This document shows positions 1 to 13,200 of a DNA stretch of 64,000 nucleotides, piece after piece. Position numbers and translations under genes: made by a program. The stretch lies in NCBI GenBank assembly GCA_039566865.1, contig CM076956.1, positions 7,079,511-7,143,510 on the forward strand. The letters run 5' to 3'. This stretch comes from Aurelia coerulea. Taxonomy: Eukaryota > Cnidaria > Scyphozoa > Semaeostomeae > Ulmaridae. Below the pieces are notes generated by a model. The model was not told where the DNA came from. It saw only the letters and a program-made list of their open reading frames with translations, and did no database searches. Numbering within the stretch: the stretch's first letter is position 1; each line of letters opens with the position of its first letter.

Positions 1-85
1 CACATGCTTTATCCATTTATGGTTTTAATCATGTTTTGATATTCCATTCCCCTACCACCATTTTTGTAAGGGAGATGAGATAAGG

Positions 86-224
86 TTTGTTCGAGGAAAC
101 CTATGTGTCACCCCGTGCAGTAGGTTAATGCTCATGCGCCCGTCAGAGTCCCAACCCAAAACGCTACTGCACACGAGAATTAACCTACTGCACGGGGGGA
201 CACATACGTTTCCTCCCCAACAAA
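86..224. repeat. Small palindromic element (MITE-like)
   Basis: The arm at 86-128 (tttgttcgaggaaac...) is repeated in inverted form at 180-224 with a few mismatches, around a 50-bp spacer. This is the shape of a miniature inverted-repeat element. No target duplication is clear. Confidence 0.6.
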
Positions 225-908
225 TTTTTCTATCAATGTTCGAAGAAAATTTTGTTTTCTGCATATATTCACAAGATTTATCAAAGATTGTAACAATATA
301 CTTTCCAGGAAGTAAGAGTGCTTGTGGATTTCATGCAGTCTTTAATCTGGGAATAAGGATGTGTGCAATATATGATATGACTTAATTTCCACAACATGAG
401 AAATGTCATTCGCGTACTCGCGCCAAATTCTGAACTGATTTGATTGGCTAACTAAACAAAATAAATAAATTGAGACGCAAGTGTGTTTTATATGCGAAAC
501 TAATTTATGAGAAGTTGGTTCTAAGATGGCTGAACATTTAAGAAACTCTCAAACTCTATGCTTCTGAAGAGCACCAAGGAACAGTTAAAAGCTAAATCCA
601 AAGATAACCAAACAAACTGCAGAAAACAATGGATACGTCTGGTGTTTACATATTTGTTTATAGTTTGGCTACGGAGCCCCAAAAATTGCAAGCAATCAAC
701 CCTCGTGAGAACAAAAATTAGATAGAAAAGGCTGTATGATAGTCCTAAGTGCATGGAATTATGCCGAACCCTATTCATTTACATATCGAGCTTGATTTTG
801 AAACCTGTGATTTTAGCAAATGTCATCAAGGATTTTAGAGGCTTGTTTTAAAGGCTTTTTGCATGAAACTTTTCATAAATCGCTTATAATATGCAAGTGT
901 GAATGGGG
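225..908. other. No recognisable gene or repeat structure
   Basis: AT-rich sequence with short, unlike-coding ORFs only. I see no splice-bounded exon, signal-peptide exon or clear repeat up to the LTR element. Confidence 0.5.
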
Positions 909-1723
909 TGTAATACAGCTAAAATTTCGATCTTGTTGTTCCCCAAAGTTATCTAAAGTTATTCATGATATGCAGAAGATATTTCCTTAATTAGTGACCG
1001 GATAAGTTAGGCTAAGTAAGGTCGGACGATTAGTTTTCCTTGGTGCAAGTAGCTTGTGAAAGTACTTGTGTCCATGTTGTGTTTGAAGCCGTTTGATGCC
1101 CTAGCTAGGTAATACATTTTGGAGTTAGATTATTCAAGGACTGTCAGTGCTTGTGAGAGACTGAGCAGTGCCTTTTTGTTGAATTGTATTTAGGATGCTC
1201 TGAAAGATGAGCCAACAGAATTACTTTAGCCTTAGAAACAGAAAACGTCACATAGAATGCAAGAGTAGAGGTAACGCCTAGAAACCAATTAAACTTAGAT
1301 CAACAAAGTTGCAGAAGTCCACAGTTGCTAGATTCATTTATATTTGTTTGTATGGTCCATTAAGAATGTGAAACAAGTTAATCTTTGGATCGGATTAAGA
1401 TCTTCAGTCATCACAGGAATAATTAGACTGAAGGATTCCTTTGCATGTCGTTGTAGAATAATTGCTATTATTCCTTTAGCTAGAATTCCCCAGAACATAC
1501 TCTTTTGTTGCAGTATTGTTTATCATTGACATCAGATTTGACACATTAAGATCATGCATCAACCAATAAGATCCTTTGTTTTGATAGTCGCGAAGTAACT
1601 ATTGTTTGTGTAGCATTATAAACATATTTGCTTGGAGAATAACGAAGTCTTCAGGTTCAATGGCAGGGACGCAAGTCACCTCGCCGAACTGCACACACAC
1701 AGTCACTATTACATTTGGTGACA
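909..1723 (+). repeat. 5' LTR
   Basis: Begins TGTAATACAG and ends GGTGACA. It is almost identical to 2327-3139. Confidence 0.8.
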
Positions 1724-2326
1724 TTGTCGCGGGATTATAATTGTTATTGGTGCTGGAAACAGACCACGAACCCATTCTGAAGAAGACTCAAGATTGGTTA
1801 TGACCTTTATCAAGCTTTAGCTGAGACATTGATATTTGAAATGTTATCTTTGGCCTAAGGCGACGTATGCTCTTGTCATTTTGTCTGGAGAGAAACGAAC
1901 ACCCTAAACACGCCGCTGATTTCTTCAAATTTGAGAGACAGCCTGGATTTCGACTGAGGAAGGCGACGAACACTTGTCATTCATTTGATTTAAGAGCTCG
2001 AACACCCTGAACACCCGACTGAAATTTAGTAAGACTTGCATTTGTCTTTGATACGATATTTTCACCACGAACCTGAGCAGAGATGAACGAACGATGGACG
2101 AGCAAAGAAGAATACCACGGGAACGATATCAGGAAACGGATGCACGGAATGATATATCGCAACTTTAACGAATGAGAGCAACATTACTATTGTTATCCAT
2201 GTTTTACCGCAGAGTCAAAAGGAAATCAGACAATTGTATGTAAAATTAGAGTCAGACATCATTTTTTTGTTAGATCTAGATTAAGTCAGAATCGAGGACG
2301 ATTCCTTTTTTTACGATAGGGAGGTA

Positions 2327-3139
2327 TGTAATACAGCTAAAATTTCGATCTTGTTGTTCCCCAAAGTTATCTAAAGTTATTCATGATATGCAGAAGATAT
2401 TTCCTTAATTAGTGACCGGATAAGTTAGGCTAAGTAAGGTCGGACGATTAGTTTTCCTTGGTGCAAGTAGCTTGTGAAAGTACTTGTGTCCATGTTGTGT
2501 TTGAAGCCGTTTGATGCCCTAGCTAGGTAATACATTTTGGAGTTAGATTATTCAAGGACTGTCAGTGCTTGTGAGAGACTGAGCAGTGCCTTTTTGTTGT
2601 ATCGTATTTAGGATGCTCTGAAAGATGAGCCAACAGAATTACTTTAGCCTTAGAAACAGAAAACGTCACATAGTATGCAAGAGTAGAGGTAACGCCTAGA
2701 AACCAATTAAACTTAGATCAACAAAGTTGCAGAAGTCCACAGTTGCTAGATTCATTTATATTTGTTTGTATGGTCCATTAAGAATGTGAAACAAGTTAAT
2801 CTTTGGATCGGATTAAGATCTTCAGTCATCACAGGAATAATTAGACTGAAGGATTCCTTTGCATGTCGTTGTAGAATAATTGCTATTATTCCTTTAGCTA
2901 GAATTCCCCAGAACATACTCTTTTGTTGCAGTATTGTTTATCATTGACATCAGATTTGACACATTAAGATCATGCTTCAACCAATAAGATCCTTTGTTTT
3001 GATAGTCGCGAAGTAACTATTGTTTGTGTAGCATTATAAACATATTTGCTTGGAGAATAACGAAGTCTTCAGGTTCAATGGCAGGGACGCAAGTCACCTC
3101 GCCGAACCGCACACACACATCAGTTCACATTTGGTGACA
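2327..3139 (+). repeat. 3' LTR
   Basis: Same ends as the 5' LTR, preceded by the purine-rich tract at 2316-2326. Confidence 0.8.
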
Positions 3140-3159
3140 GTAATATATCTAGATATATA

Positions 3160-4206
3160 CACTCCCGTCACGAAAGTATCCGGACGGCCGAAACAAAATG
3201 GCGTCGAATTTGACCGTTGGCCCTTCGACCCCCAAACGGTTCAGACGTTATGCGGCCATTTCAGGGAGTGGAAATAAACGATTTTACTCCCAAAATTGTG
3301 TTTATTGATCACGCAATCAAGGAAGAAATAAAAAATTGAAAAACAAAGCAAGATAAACGTGTTTTGATAATAAAACATGAAATTAGCTGCGACGAGAAAA
3401 TGTAATCGATAACAAAGGAGCCTCCCAACTTAGAACTGATATTTAAGATACTCTTCCAAATAATTCGTTCACTGGAATAGCATCACTTGGTGCAGAAAAG
3501 TCTGAAATTTGCAAATATGAAAGAAAATTCAAGTAAAATCCCGATATAATGAAGTTATAAATGAAAAAAGAAACAGTTGCTGCGATCGAGGTAAGGTTTT
3601 GTAACAACAGAATTATTGCAATCAAACTCAAAACCAAATTGTTGCAAAGAAAATTCTTTAAGGACTGTATAATTTTGCTCAGATTGATTCCCCTATGTAA
3701 GATGTACAAAATGATACCAACTTTAGGCCAACCTTTGGCATTAATTATATTTTTGAGGCTTTGATACAAATTTAAACTTACCTTGGCAAAGATGATATCT
3801 CAACCCTACAGTCATGGGAGACTCAAATTTAATTTTCCCATTTTATAGCCAGGCGTCTTTTCGATGTCATTCACATGATTCCTAAACCTGCGATCTTTTC
3901 TGCCTGTCATGTAGCAGCCTCCAAGACTGGAAATTTGTTGAACATATTGTCTTGTTTTCGATTGCTTTTCTTTCTCACAGCTAAATTCATATTTTGCTAT
4001 CAGAACACTTCATTTTGCTTTGTTTTTCCATTTTTCATTTCTTCCTTGATTGCGTGATCGATAAGCAATGTTTTGGCGGTAAAATAATTGGTTTCCAGTC
4101 CCTGAAATGGCCGCATAACGGCTGAACTGTTTTGGGGTCGAAGGGCTAGCGGTCAAATTTGACGCCATTTTGTTTCAGCTGTCCGTATACTTTCGTGACG
4201 GGAGTG
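3160..4206. mobile_element. Tc1/mariner-type non-autonomous element with long inverted repeats
   Basis: The left end CACTCCCGTCACGAAAGTAT recurs inverted at the right end (...CTTTCGTGACGGGAGTG). It is flanked by TA on both sides, the TA target duplication of Tc1/mariner elements. The inverted arms run about 250 bp with indels. The roughly 550-bp centre codes for nothing recognisable, so any transposase is missing. It lies 20 bp from the end of the LTR element. Confidence 0.75.
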
Positions 4207-4603
4207 TATATACGTTCAACGGAATACTCAAAGAAAATATGAGAGAAAAGAATTAAGATATAATTAGTAGTTGTCTTTGCTGATTGACTTTCTTTGTCAG
4301 ACCGCTCGCATACATCCGCTATTACATTTGGTTCCATGAAGATCACATTTTGTGACATCTAGTTGGCCTTAGTATTGTGACAACGCTCTTGGAACAAAAA
4401 TAACCAGTTTACAGGGTGATATGCAAGTTGACAAATCAGTTTTGAATAATTTCGCTCGAAAGTAAGTGTAAGCATTTTCTGACTTACCCAGCATCATGGG
4501 CATTGCAGACAGGATTTGTGAGGGCCAAAGTGGATACATTTGTTTGGTTCCTTGTTTGTCTTCATTAGTATCTGCCCCCTTCCGTTTTTCTCTGGCTTTC
4601 GTT

Positions 4604-4760
4604 TGTGATGGCCTAAGTTTAATGGTTTAAACTATTACCGCCCTTTCAAAGTTATGGCCTGAGAACTAGTTTCCAGGGCGACGCAGCATCAAGCGCGGTA
4701 ACTAGTTCCCAGGCCATGACTTTGAAAGCGCGGTAATGGTTTGAAATTTAGGCCATAACG
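4604..4760. repeat. Palindromic element
   Basis: ggcctaagtttaatggttt and ttaccgccctttcaaagtta on the left are mirrored by gactttgaaagcgcggtaa and gaaatttaggcc on the right. Arms are about 65 bp. Confidence 0.6.
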
Positions 4761-4857
4761 AAGACGTATGACTGCAAAGCTAGACAGAAAAATAGAACAG
4801 AGAGGCAAGATACTAAAGAATGGAAGCAAGGTAACTAATGATGTTTACACATCTAGA

Positions 4858-5103
4858 AGTTAGACCTGACACTTAATCATCATCATACATATACTTGCTG
4901 ACGAATCGTACTGCGTCACACAATGGCGATCGAGCTTGTAAATAGGGCAGCAATCCATTGACACCGTTACCAATCCTTATTTGACTATCATCAGTCGAAA
5001 TAAAGAAAGGTAACTGAAACCACAAAGAGCAAGCGGATTTAGATTTCAAGTACCATTTGGTGCTCAGAGGACCACACGAAACGCACCAGTTGTTTTGACA
5101 GTA
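4858..5103 (-). repeat. ACTGTCAAAACAACTGG family element, copy 1
   Basis: The reverse complement matches parts of the copies at 54930-55249 and 59947-60244: ACTGTCAAAACAACTGGTGC end, GCACCAAATGGTACTTGAA and the GATCGCCATTGTGTGACGC block. Only one terminus is kept, so this copy is partial. Confidence 0.65.
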
Positions 5104-5206
5104 AAGCCCTAGGCATGCAGTTTCTCGATCCTTCGGATGGACTCGACACCAGTGCCTATTGGAAATCTTCCTAACCCAAATCTAATATTGCTGGCTGTAG
5201 AGGGGT

Positions 5207-5808
5207 GTCGCCCTGATTGAGGGTATTTCACATCTGGCCTAATATTCCTCCTGAGCGAAAGAATTTTCAGTAAGGAACTTACCATGAATACGTTCCTAAA
5301 CTCTTCCTCGTTGTTGATATAAAATATATTTATCATTGGCGATATTGCCTTTTGGAGCGAGCTGCTCAAGCACACTGCGGTCCAGAGGGCCTAAATTTCC
5401 GACGTCGCCCTGATTGAGGGTACCCAAGCTTTCACTTCGTTTCATGTAAATTTAAGACAATTTGATGCGAAAATCATCAGCATATCAACGATTAAAGAGT
5501 TTTGGTTGCTCTTAAATGTTTTCTGATTGTGTTTGCTGCGTTTTGTTACTGTAACCATTGATCTTTGTTACCGCATATACGTTCGAAGATTTTTCTGCAA
5601 GCTGACATCAATTCTTCCTCCTTCTTTCACCTGAACAATATTTAAATGAGTTTCTAATATTGAAAAATATTTTTCCAGTCTTTAATAGAATCAACCTATT
5701 TTCGTACCATAAATTGTCCTTTTACCACAAATATTGGTCGCCTGTAGTGCTTTGGTAGCGCAGATTTTGTTCGAAAACCGGAAGATACCACAATGCCCTC
5801 AATCAGGG
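5207..5808. repeat. CGCCCTGATTGAGGG-ended element
   Basis: The 15-mer CGCCCTGATTGAGGG occurs at about 5207 and 5405 and in inverted form at about 5793-5808. The 5405 and 5808 copies could be the termini of a 400-bp inverted-repeat element; the first copy would be a fragment of another. Confidence 0.4.
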
Positions 5809-6467
5809 CGAATTTAGGCCAATCAAACGGCTTACAAAGAGAAACCCATTGCGGCGGAAATAGTGTACACACTGTAAAGAGACTGAATCTGAACATCCAA
5901 TGAGTTTAACGTGGAATTAGATTTAGGTCAGAATCTTGTTCTTGGAAATGTTTTCCATGTTGCAATTGTGGTATGCATGCAGGCTCATTTGAGGGTCCTC
6001 CACAGTCACTAGCGAGGACCATTATTTGCATGAATGATAATTAACACTCAAGTCCAAAATAGTTCCAGACTATAGCTCTTTCTTAAGCTAAAAACCTTTC
6101 TAACTTTTGGAGTGAATAAATAAATTGGCGTTTCTAGGAAAAGAAAGTGTCAATATTCCTCAGTCTTTCACTGTTTCTCGATCACAATCTTTTGGCATGT
6201 CCTCAAGATCATCATGTTTTCTTGACACTGCAACTGTACCCCCCCCCCCTCCAGGAGAATGGTTAGTTCTTTACGACAGGGCTCATTTTTGCATGTCCAA
6301 GGAAAATTAAAATTTAAAGCTGCACAGTTGCAAACATTTCTTTGCTCCTTTAATCCAGGTAGCAAGGTTTCTTCTGCTTCTCTTTGCAAAAGTTGAGCAT
6401 GCAGTTTCTTATTACAAGAGGTTTCTTATAATAGAAATACGAGTACTTGATGATTTGAAAGCATCAG
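5809..6467. other. No gene recognised; short simple tract
   Basis: Contains a C-rich tract (6238-6252) and short non-coding-like ORFs. I see no exon of the downstream receptor here. Confidence 0.4.
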
Positions 6468-6830
6468 AGCCTGTCTCAAATAAGATACCACATGAAAATG
6501 CCCACAAATAACAACAAATGAAGTGCACTGTACTCTTTCAGAGCACTTCATGATGAAGTGCCCTGAAAGAGTACAGTTCAGTTTAGTTAAGTTCATTGAT
6601 TTTAAATTCCTCTGCATACGAATTGTTCATAGATTTAACTACTTACAACCAATAATACACATAAGATAGAAAAGAAAGATACATTACTAGAGAATTTGTA
6701 TGAAGGGGAACCCTGTAGGAGGAACTCTCTCTCTCAGTAGCTAAGCTAATCAAAGAGAGAGCACCCCCTTAATAAATGAAGGAATTGAGCGTTATGGCAA
6801 ATCTCAAGTGACTTCTAATTTGAGACAGAC
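6468..6830. repeat. TCTGTCTCAAATTAGA-ended element with nested hairpin
   Basis: The left end cctgtctcaaataag and right end acttctaatttgagacagac are inverted. The same termini occur at 55889-56011, and the internal motif ATTTGTGGGCATTTTCATG is shared with that copy. A strong hairpin (arms 6528-6551 and 6553-6576) is nested inside. The right end lies 17 bp from the acceptor of the Ig exon. Confidence 0.6.
6528..6576. repeat. Strong hairpin
   Basis: ctgtactctttcagagcact pairs with agtgccctgaaagagtacag across a tiny loop, with one mismatch. Confidence 0.65.
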
Positions 6831-6847
6831 ATTAATTCTTCTTACAG

Positions 6848-7246
6848 GCTCGGCTCCGTCCGTCAATGTGAAAATAGGAGGCAAGCTACCAAAAGGGGGC
6901 TCAGTGCAAGCAACATGTGCAGCAAATGGAAAGAAAGGGATGGCTATCAAATGGTATGTCGTCAAGCCAAATAATGATGTCATCGAGCTGACGGATGGGG
7001 TGAAAACGAGTATGCATGATGTACAAAGAACAACGAAGGAGGTTAATTCAACCTTTGTGCAAGAAAGTGTAACATTAACGATAAAATATGACCTCATGAG
7101 CATCCTCAGCTACTTCAAATGCGCATTGCACGGGACACAGGACCTCAGTTGTCAAGGATCTTACAAGTGTATTGCTGATTTTGCTCCACCTAAAAGAGGA
7201 GTTTATATGGAGAATAATGCGATTGTGAACCTTGACGGAGTTATAC
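6848..7246 (+). CDS. RPTP exon: Ig-like domain
   Basis: One phase 1-1 exon of 399 nt (133 codons) follows a TTCTTCTTACAG acceptor and ends at a GTAAGT donor. The translation has the Ig pattern: a first-sheet cysteine (VQATCAANG), the core tryptophan (IKWYVV) and the late YxC motif (GSYKCIADF). Two extra cysteines lie just before the YxC cysteine. A symmetric phase-1 exon carrying one module is typical of extracellular shuffled domains. In LAR receptors the N-terminal Ig domains bind proteoglycans and synaptic ligands; whether this one does is unknown. It is the most 5' exon I can support. Confidence 0.8.
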
Positions 7247-10200
7247 GTAAGTGCAACACTTGCTGAATATTTCTCACAAAGTTAAAGCTGAAGATTTTCA
7301 AATTCATTGCAGGTGGAATCTTCACATGCAAAGTAGGTTCAGGACCTGAACTCCTTTTCTTCGCCTTGTTCTCTTGAAAAATCAAAATTATAGAATTCCC
7401 CCCAAGGACTAGTTGGTGCTTGTGGAGTGCTTTTAGCATAACTATCCTTCTATAGATCGTGAGACATATTGTGCAGTCCAATTTAATCCGAAAATGTCAA
7501 TGAGCCATGATATGATTGTTGTGAATATTCAATTCTTGATCAGAATCTACAAAACTTGCAAAAATATCGCTTGATATTTAAAGGGTCTGTTTCATCCAGC
7601 ATGCCTTGCACGTGCCATCTCTTGGTTGGCCTTTGTTGCCGCCATTTTCATGGCCCATGAAAATGGCGGACAACAAGGGAACATCAACAGACGGCACGTG
7701 CAAGGAATGCTGGATGAAACAGACCCTTTAAAGAGACACAATCACCGAAAACTTTATTGACCGGGGAAGAAACTTGCAACGCAAGAATTAGTCCATTGTC
7801 TCTCTATTGTAAGACTTGCCCCAAGTCTCTCTCCAGTCTTCAGACCATTCCCTTGGATCCGCCATTCCAACATTCCGCCCAGAGAGCTCTCGCACCCTCT
7901 TCCGGAATGTTGGAATGGCGGATCCAGGAACTACCGAAAAGGAACAGTAAGGTGGACTGAAGATATAGACTTAGGGCAAGTCTACTCTATTGTCTTTGTG
8001 CATGTACTGCAGAAAAGTGTGGCTACAAATGCGTTACTTTTCCTTTCCGTTTACCGGTTTCCCATACTTTTAGAAGTCGTACGAAAGCACTAATCATATT
8101 TTCAGAATGTGCAAGATCTCTACTTTATGCATAAGGAGTCTCATGTAGATTTTCAGACGCAATAAACTTGCGCCTGTGTCTCTTTAAAGCTGAAAGGTTT
8201 AATATCAAGAGCACAAATAAAAACATAGGGGCTCTGGTATGAAGTCCACATGGTGTTGTGGCGCAGTGGTGTAATCCTCTGACATTGCAGCCAGAACAGT
8301 CAGGTGGACAAGGTTCAATCCCAGGTAGATCACCACCACTTGAACGTCATAACAAGGGGTCGCAAACTCCATTAGGCCTATTCTACTTCCGCGATCCCAG
8401 CGCCGCAACTTCACCTTCACATGAAGATGACTCGTCAAAATTTTTCCATTTTTGGTATTCGATGCTGAAAGGCACTTCAGCTTTCTACTACTTCGTTTTC
8501 AGCTTAAGTTTTAGGAATTTTTATCATTTTGTGATGTGCTTTTCGGCTGTTGGATGAAGAATTACCTGAAAATTATTTTCTACAAGGATTTCACCCCAGG
8601 GATTTCACGCAGTCCTTGTTGCTACATCTCTAAGTATGTATACATTTTCAACAGGCTTACCCCCAAGAGCGATCATTTCAAAAATAACAACGGATTCTAC
8701 ATCAGGAAAAGTCTTCTGGACACAAGTGGCCGGTGGAGAAGTCCCAATATTGCGTTATGAAGTAATGTACAAGCTAAAATCAGACTTTCGATTTGTGTTC
8801 ACGCGTGGACCAGTGGAGGTGAATACGGCACGAACTGCTGTCATAACAAAGCTAAAGCCATATACTGAGTACAATATCTTCGTCGTGTCCGTTCTACCAG
8901 AGCAGCTGGAGATATCTCTTGGGAAGAAGAGGAATCGCATTGAGAGCCCCTTGTATCGGCTTCAAACTGATGTGGATGGTAAGCGTCCGGCCATTAATAT
9001 TTTTTATATACAGGGTGTCCCAAGTAAATTGTGCCCCGTTTGCCAGAAGATTCCGACAAAACGGCAAAACATTCTGGCCAAACTTTTGCGTGATGTTGTT
9101 CTTCGGATATTCAATTAAAGTGTGCTACCATACCATTCCCATGAAAATCCGTTGAAAAATGATGGAGCTAAGACCTTCAGGAGACCAAATTTGCCCGATG
9201 AATGAAACCAGCGGTCGGCCATTTTGTCTCACTATTTTGCAGCGATAAATAGCTTGAGCGATAAACTGTTTGCTTCAATCCTGTAAATCTTTATGCAATT
9301 GAAACTGTGGCCAGTCTGGTTACACTTCTACCATATGCATGGCTATTGGAAATGGGTTGAAAATGTTTTCTGCAATATTGGAGGGGGATCAAGACATTTA
9401 ACATTTAAGGAAATCAGAGAAGGAGAACCAAAAAATCTCATTGGATATGTGCAAATACTTTCTACTCCCTCCCCGCCGAGGAGACTGCCTTCTCATTGTA
9501 ATATTAATGCCATTAATGCACCCTAAAAGCTCAATTTAGCCCCCTCTCTATCAAGCCCCCTCTCTAATAGTCTCCTCCCTTCTGGGCTAAAATTTTAAAC
9601 AAGCCTCTTGTCAGCTAAGCCTATTTCATTCAAATGAAATGCAAGAGGTTACCAAAGATTTCACCAAAATGGACCTTTTTTCGACTTTCTGTTGTTCGCT
9701 CATATATTGAAGTGCATAACGCTGCCAGTTCAGGTAAAATGAGTATCTCTGTCAAATCCTCTTTTTCTACAGGACCTGAAATAGAGCCAAAGGAAATAAA
9801 AGCTGCAAGTGTCGGTTCTAATTATATCTACTTGGAATGGCAGGTACGTTAACACACGGCCCCGCTTCATTTGACCCGGGTAAAAGTTGACTTGCTACAA
9901 GTCTTCGCGCAGTCTTCGTTTTCGTTTGGTTTCGATTCGCATTGTCATGGTGTGTAGTACGTACCGCGCCTAAGGCGCAACGCTCAATAAAAGGGCGCAG
10001 AGGTGCATACTACGGAAAAACCAAACGAAAACGAAGACTTTTAGCAAGTTAAGAGTTAAAAGTAAAGACTGCATTGCTGAAAGTAGAGAATGTATTGCTG
10101 CCTCAATAGAACCGCGAGGCAAAATAGGGTAAATTTTTATTCGTTCTCATTTCACCTCGGTCGATGGAAATCGGGCCTTAGGCTGGGCAATTCTGTTGTC

Positions 10201-13200
10201 CGTTCGTCCGTTCCATTATACAGGAATCATCACTCAATAGACCATTTTGACATTTAGAAAAGGGCCTGGGGAGAGCAACATTTTCCTGGTAAATGGCTGC
10301 CACAGTTCAATTTATCGTTGGTTAAAAGCCCTGTGGCAGCCATTTACCAGAAAAACATTGCTCTCCCCAGATCCTTTTTCTAAATGTCAAAATGGTCTAT
10401 TGTCAAAAATGTCGTTTTTTCCATTTTTTGTTAAATTATGTCAAATCTTAATTAATCGATCAATTATTTGCATGATACCCTGAGCGACGGGACACTATTT
10501 TACCAGCAGTGAGCAACCTCCCATTGTATATGTGTTTGCAATCTATGTTTGATCAGCATTGAGCAACCTTATCATTAGCCCACAAATTATATGTTTTTGA
10601 TAGTCAGCCATCTTAACGAGCTATTGTCACCCAGGATCCTTTGCGGGTTCACTGCAATTTCAGACTGTTTGAAAATCAAATTTGGCCTAAGCATAAAATA
10701 TGGATCGCCACTGAAGTCAAACTTTTCTGTCAGTTCAACCACTACAGTGTGGGTCCATATTTTCCGCTTAGGCCAAATTTGAATTTCAGACAGTCTGAAA
10801 TTGCAGTGAACCCGCAAAGGATCCTGGGTGACAATGGCTCTTTAATATCTTGTAAGCGACGTATGGCAATAAATATTGATATTAACATGCCTTTCAGCAA
10901 CCACCAACTGGATCTTGGAATGGCCCCCTTAATGGTTTTTACATCACGTATAAAAGAATAAAGCATGGTGACAGAGTTATGACTGGAGAAAGAACATTCA
11001 AGAGTTCTGTCAAAGGCACAGTTACAAAGTTCAATGCTACTCAACTGAAACCATGGAGTACTTATCTCATCACTGCATGTGGATTTAACAGAAAACGAAC
11101 TGATAATTCTATTGTTTATGGAAAGACTGGAAACTTGACTGTCAAAACATACCTGGCGAGTAAGTAGAAAATGATGGAAATGTATGTACAAACTTTCAGG
11201 ATTATTTTATGATCAACGAACGCAAAGTGAGGACAAGGAACGGTAATATTCTTTTACACGTTCCCAAAGATAAACTAGAGTTTGCTAAGGATGGCTTTTT
11301 CTTTATGGGTGCAAGATTATACAATTCACTCCCTAAAGATATAAGAGAAAGTGCAGATGATTTTGAGAACGGAGTAAATTCATTTTTTAAGTAAATTTTA
11401 CATCGCATGACATTTTATAGGCTTGGATTGAATTGTTAGTGTATCTCTATTTATTTACTTGTTCATTAATGTCTTTATTTAGATTTAAAAGGACACATGT
11501 TGATAGCAGTTTTTTATTAAGCTGAAATGTACATATCCTTTTAAAATATTCATAATACATACATCTTCATTTCATTTCATTTTTCATTCATTTCAAACTC
11601 CTCAAGGAGGGCAGCCCTTCAGCACAAAAGCTGGTTTGAGCACAGGGGATCCAGGAATGTCAGTGAAGACTGTAGTTTTGGTTTCTTTGGTTCCCTGTGA
11701 TCACAGATTATGAAAACAACAGCTGTGTCAGATTACAGACCTGCTATTACCGTTACGATGCGCAGAATTTGAAAAAACCGCGAGTTCAAACCGTAGCCAA
11801 TGAGATAACAGCTCTCACATAACAAAAATATTTATAAAATCTTAACTCTTATTTTTCAGGACCTTCAACTTCACCCCTCAACCTGGATATTGTTAAAGTG
11901 ACGTCGAGCTCTGCCCAAATGAAATGGGAGGTAACTGTGCATCTAATCTATTTAATCGATTCTGTACACAGCATGATCAAGGAATGAGGCAAGCCTCCTT
12001 CGTGGCACAGTGTGATTACTTTTAGTGAATTTTAGAAAAGGAGTTTATCTTAGAGGCTTACTTACAGGCATTGGGTCATGATAAATAGACCTGCTTTGCT
12101 GCGTATCATGTGCCCCATGTGATAAAGATCAATCAAACAAACTGAAAGCTGCTGTTACAAAATGCGTCTCATGTGATCAGTTGAACATTTCACACGAACG
12201 TTAGCCAATCAGATGCGCCATTGAGAACCATGAGTCAGCAGATTCTTGAAGTTTGGGAATACGCGGTCTACTTAAAGGCACACTGTCGTGGCTGTAATTG
12301 GCTGGTTGTGATGTTGAAATCCCTAACAAAAGACTTGGCCTCTGGATCATTATAAAGCATTTATGCTCTCAGATCCTACTTTGTTTCGAGAATAAAGGGA
12401 GTCTGATCGTTATCATCTTGGTGAATTTCAGTGTACAGCGAAATTACTGAAGCCTGCCTAATTCTATTCTTTTATATTGTCTTATTCATCCAATCAGTGC
12501 CACGACAGTGTGCTTTTAACATGACTCAATGGCTTTAATTAGATGTAAAATAGCTTCTATTTCGCTTGCTATGAATGAATTGGCCAATACTAAATTCCTT
12601 GACAGGCACCATCACTGGCAAATGCTAATGGCCCGATAGATGGATACATCCTTCGATATAAACGCATGGAGATAGGATACATGTCTGTTAAAGACCCAAG
12701 TATGACAAACCTGATTCCACGTGACCGCAACAACAACTACACATTAACAGGATTGTTGCCATGGAGTACGTACAGCGTGGAAGTAATTGCATACAACATG
12801 TTTCAAGGGAAAAAGCTAGAGAGTGATGCTAGCCATGCATTAGTCATACAAACCTGGGTCAGCAGTGAGTAAATGTTTTTCTTATGTTTACATACCGAAG
12901 ATCTCATGACTCACATTTGCATGATGTTATCCATGCACGGCACTGCTTGTTATCCCTGTAAGTAACTGAATAGCCTCACCCTTACTGATGTGAGCCCTCC
13001 AACAACATCATGTAAGCCCTATAATTTACTGACAAATTTACTGAGGCAATCCCTCCAATGACACGATGTTCCCCTCTAATTTACTGTATGTTATCCCTGT
13101 AAATAACTGAATAGCCTCAAATTTACTGCATGTGATCCCTCCAATGACATCATGTGATCCCTCTATCGCACTGGACAACCGCTGCCTTACTGAGCAGCCT

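Larger units (their letters stand above)
909..3139 (+). mobile_element. Compact non-autonomous LTR retrotransposon (TRIM/LARD-like)
   Basis: Two nearly identical direct repeats, 909-1723 and 2327-3139 (815 and 813 bp), both start TGTAATACAG and end TTTGGTGACA, so they have the TG...CA ends of LTRs. They flank only about 600 bp of internal sequence. A purine-rich GATAGGGAGGTA lies directly before the 3' LTR, as expected for a polypurine tract. The internal part has no gag or pol. The few differences between the LTRs indicate a young insertion. I could not find a matching target-site duplication. A short ORF (61 residues) is present in each LTR only because the LTRs are copies. Confidence 0.8.

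Noticed and set aside
1344..2947. Two identical 61-codon ORFs (1344-1529 and 2762-2947)
   Set aside because: They are identical because they lie in the two LTRs; the translation has no recognisable domain.
6808..6847. Start codon at 6808 for the Ig exon
   Set aside because: The sequence between 6808 and 6847 is repeat end plus a pyrimidine tract and AG acceptor, and the exon enters in phase 1, so the ATG is intronic.
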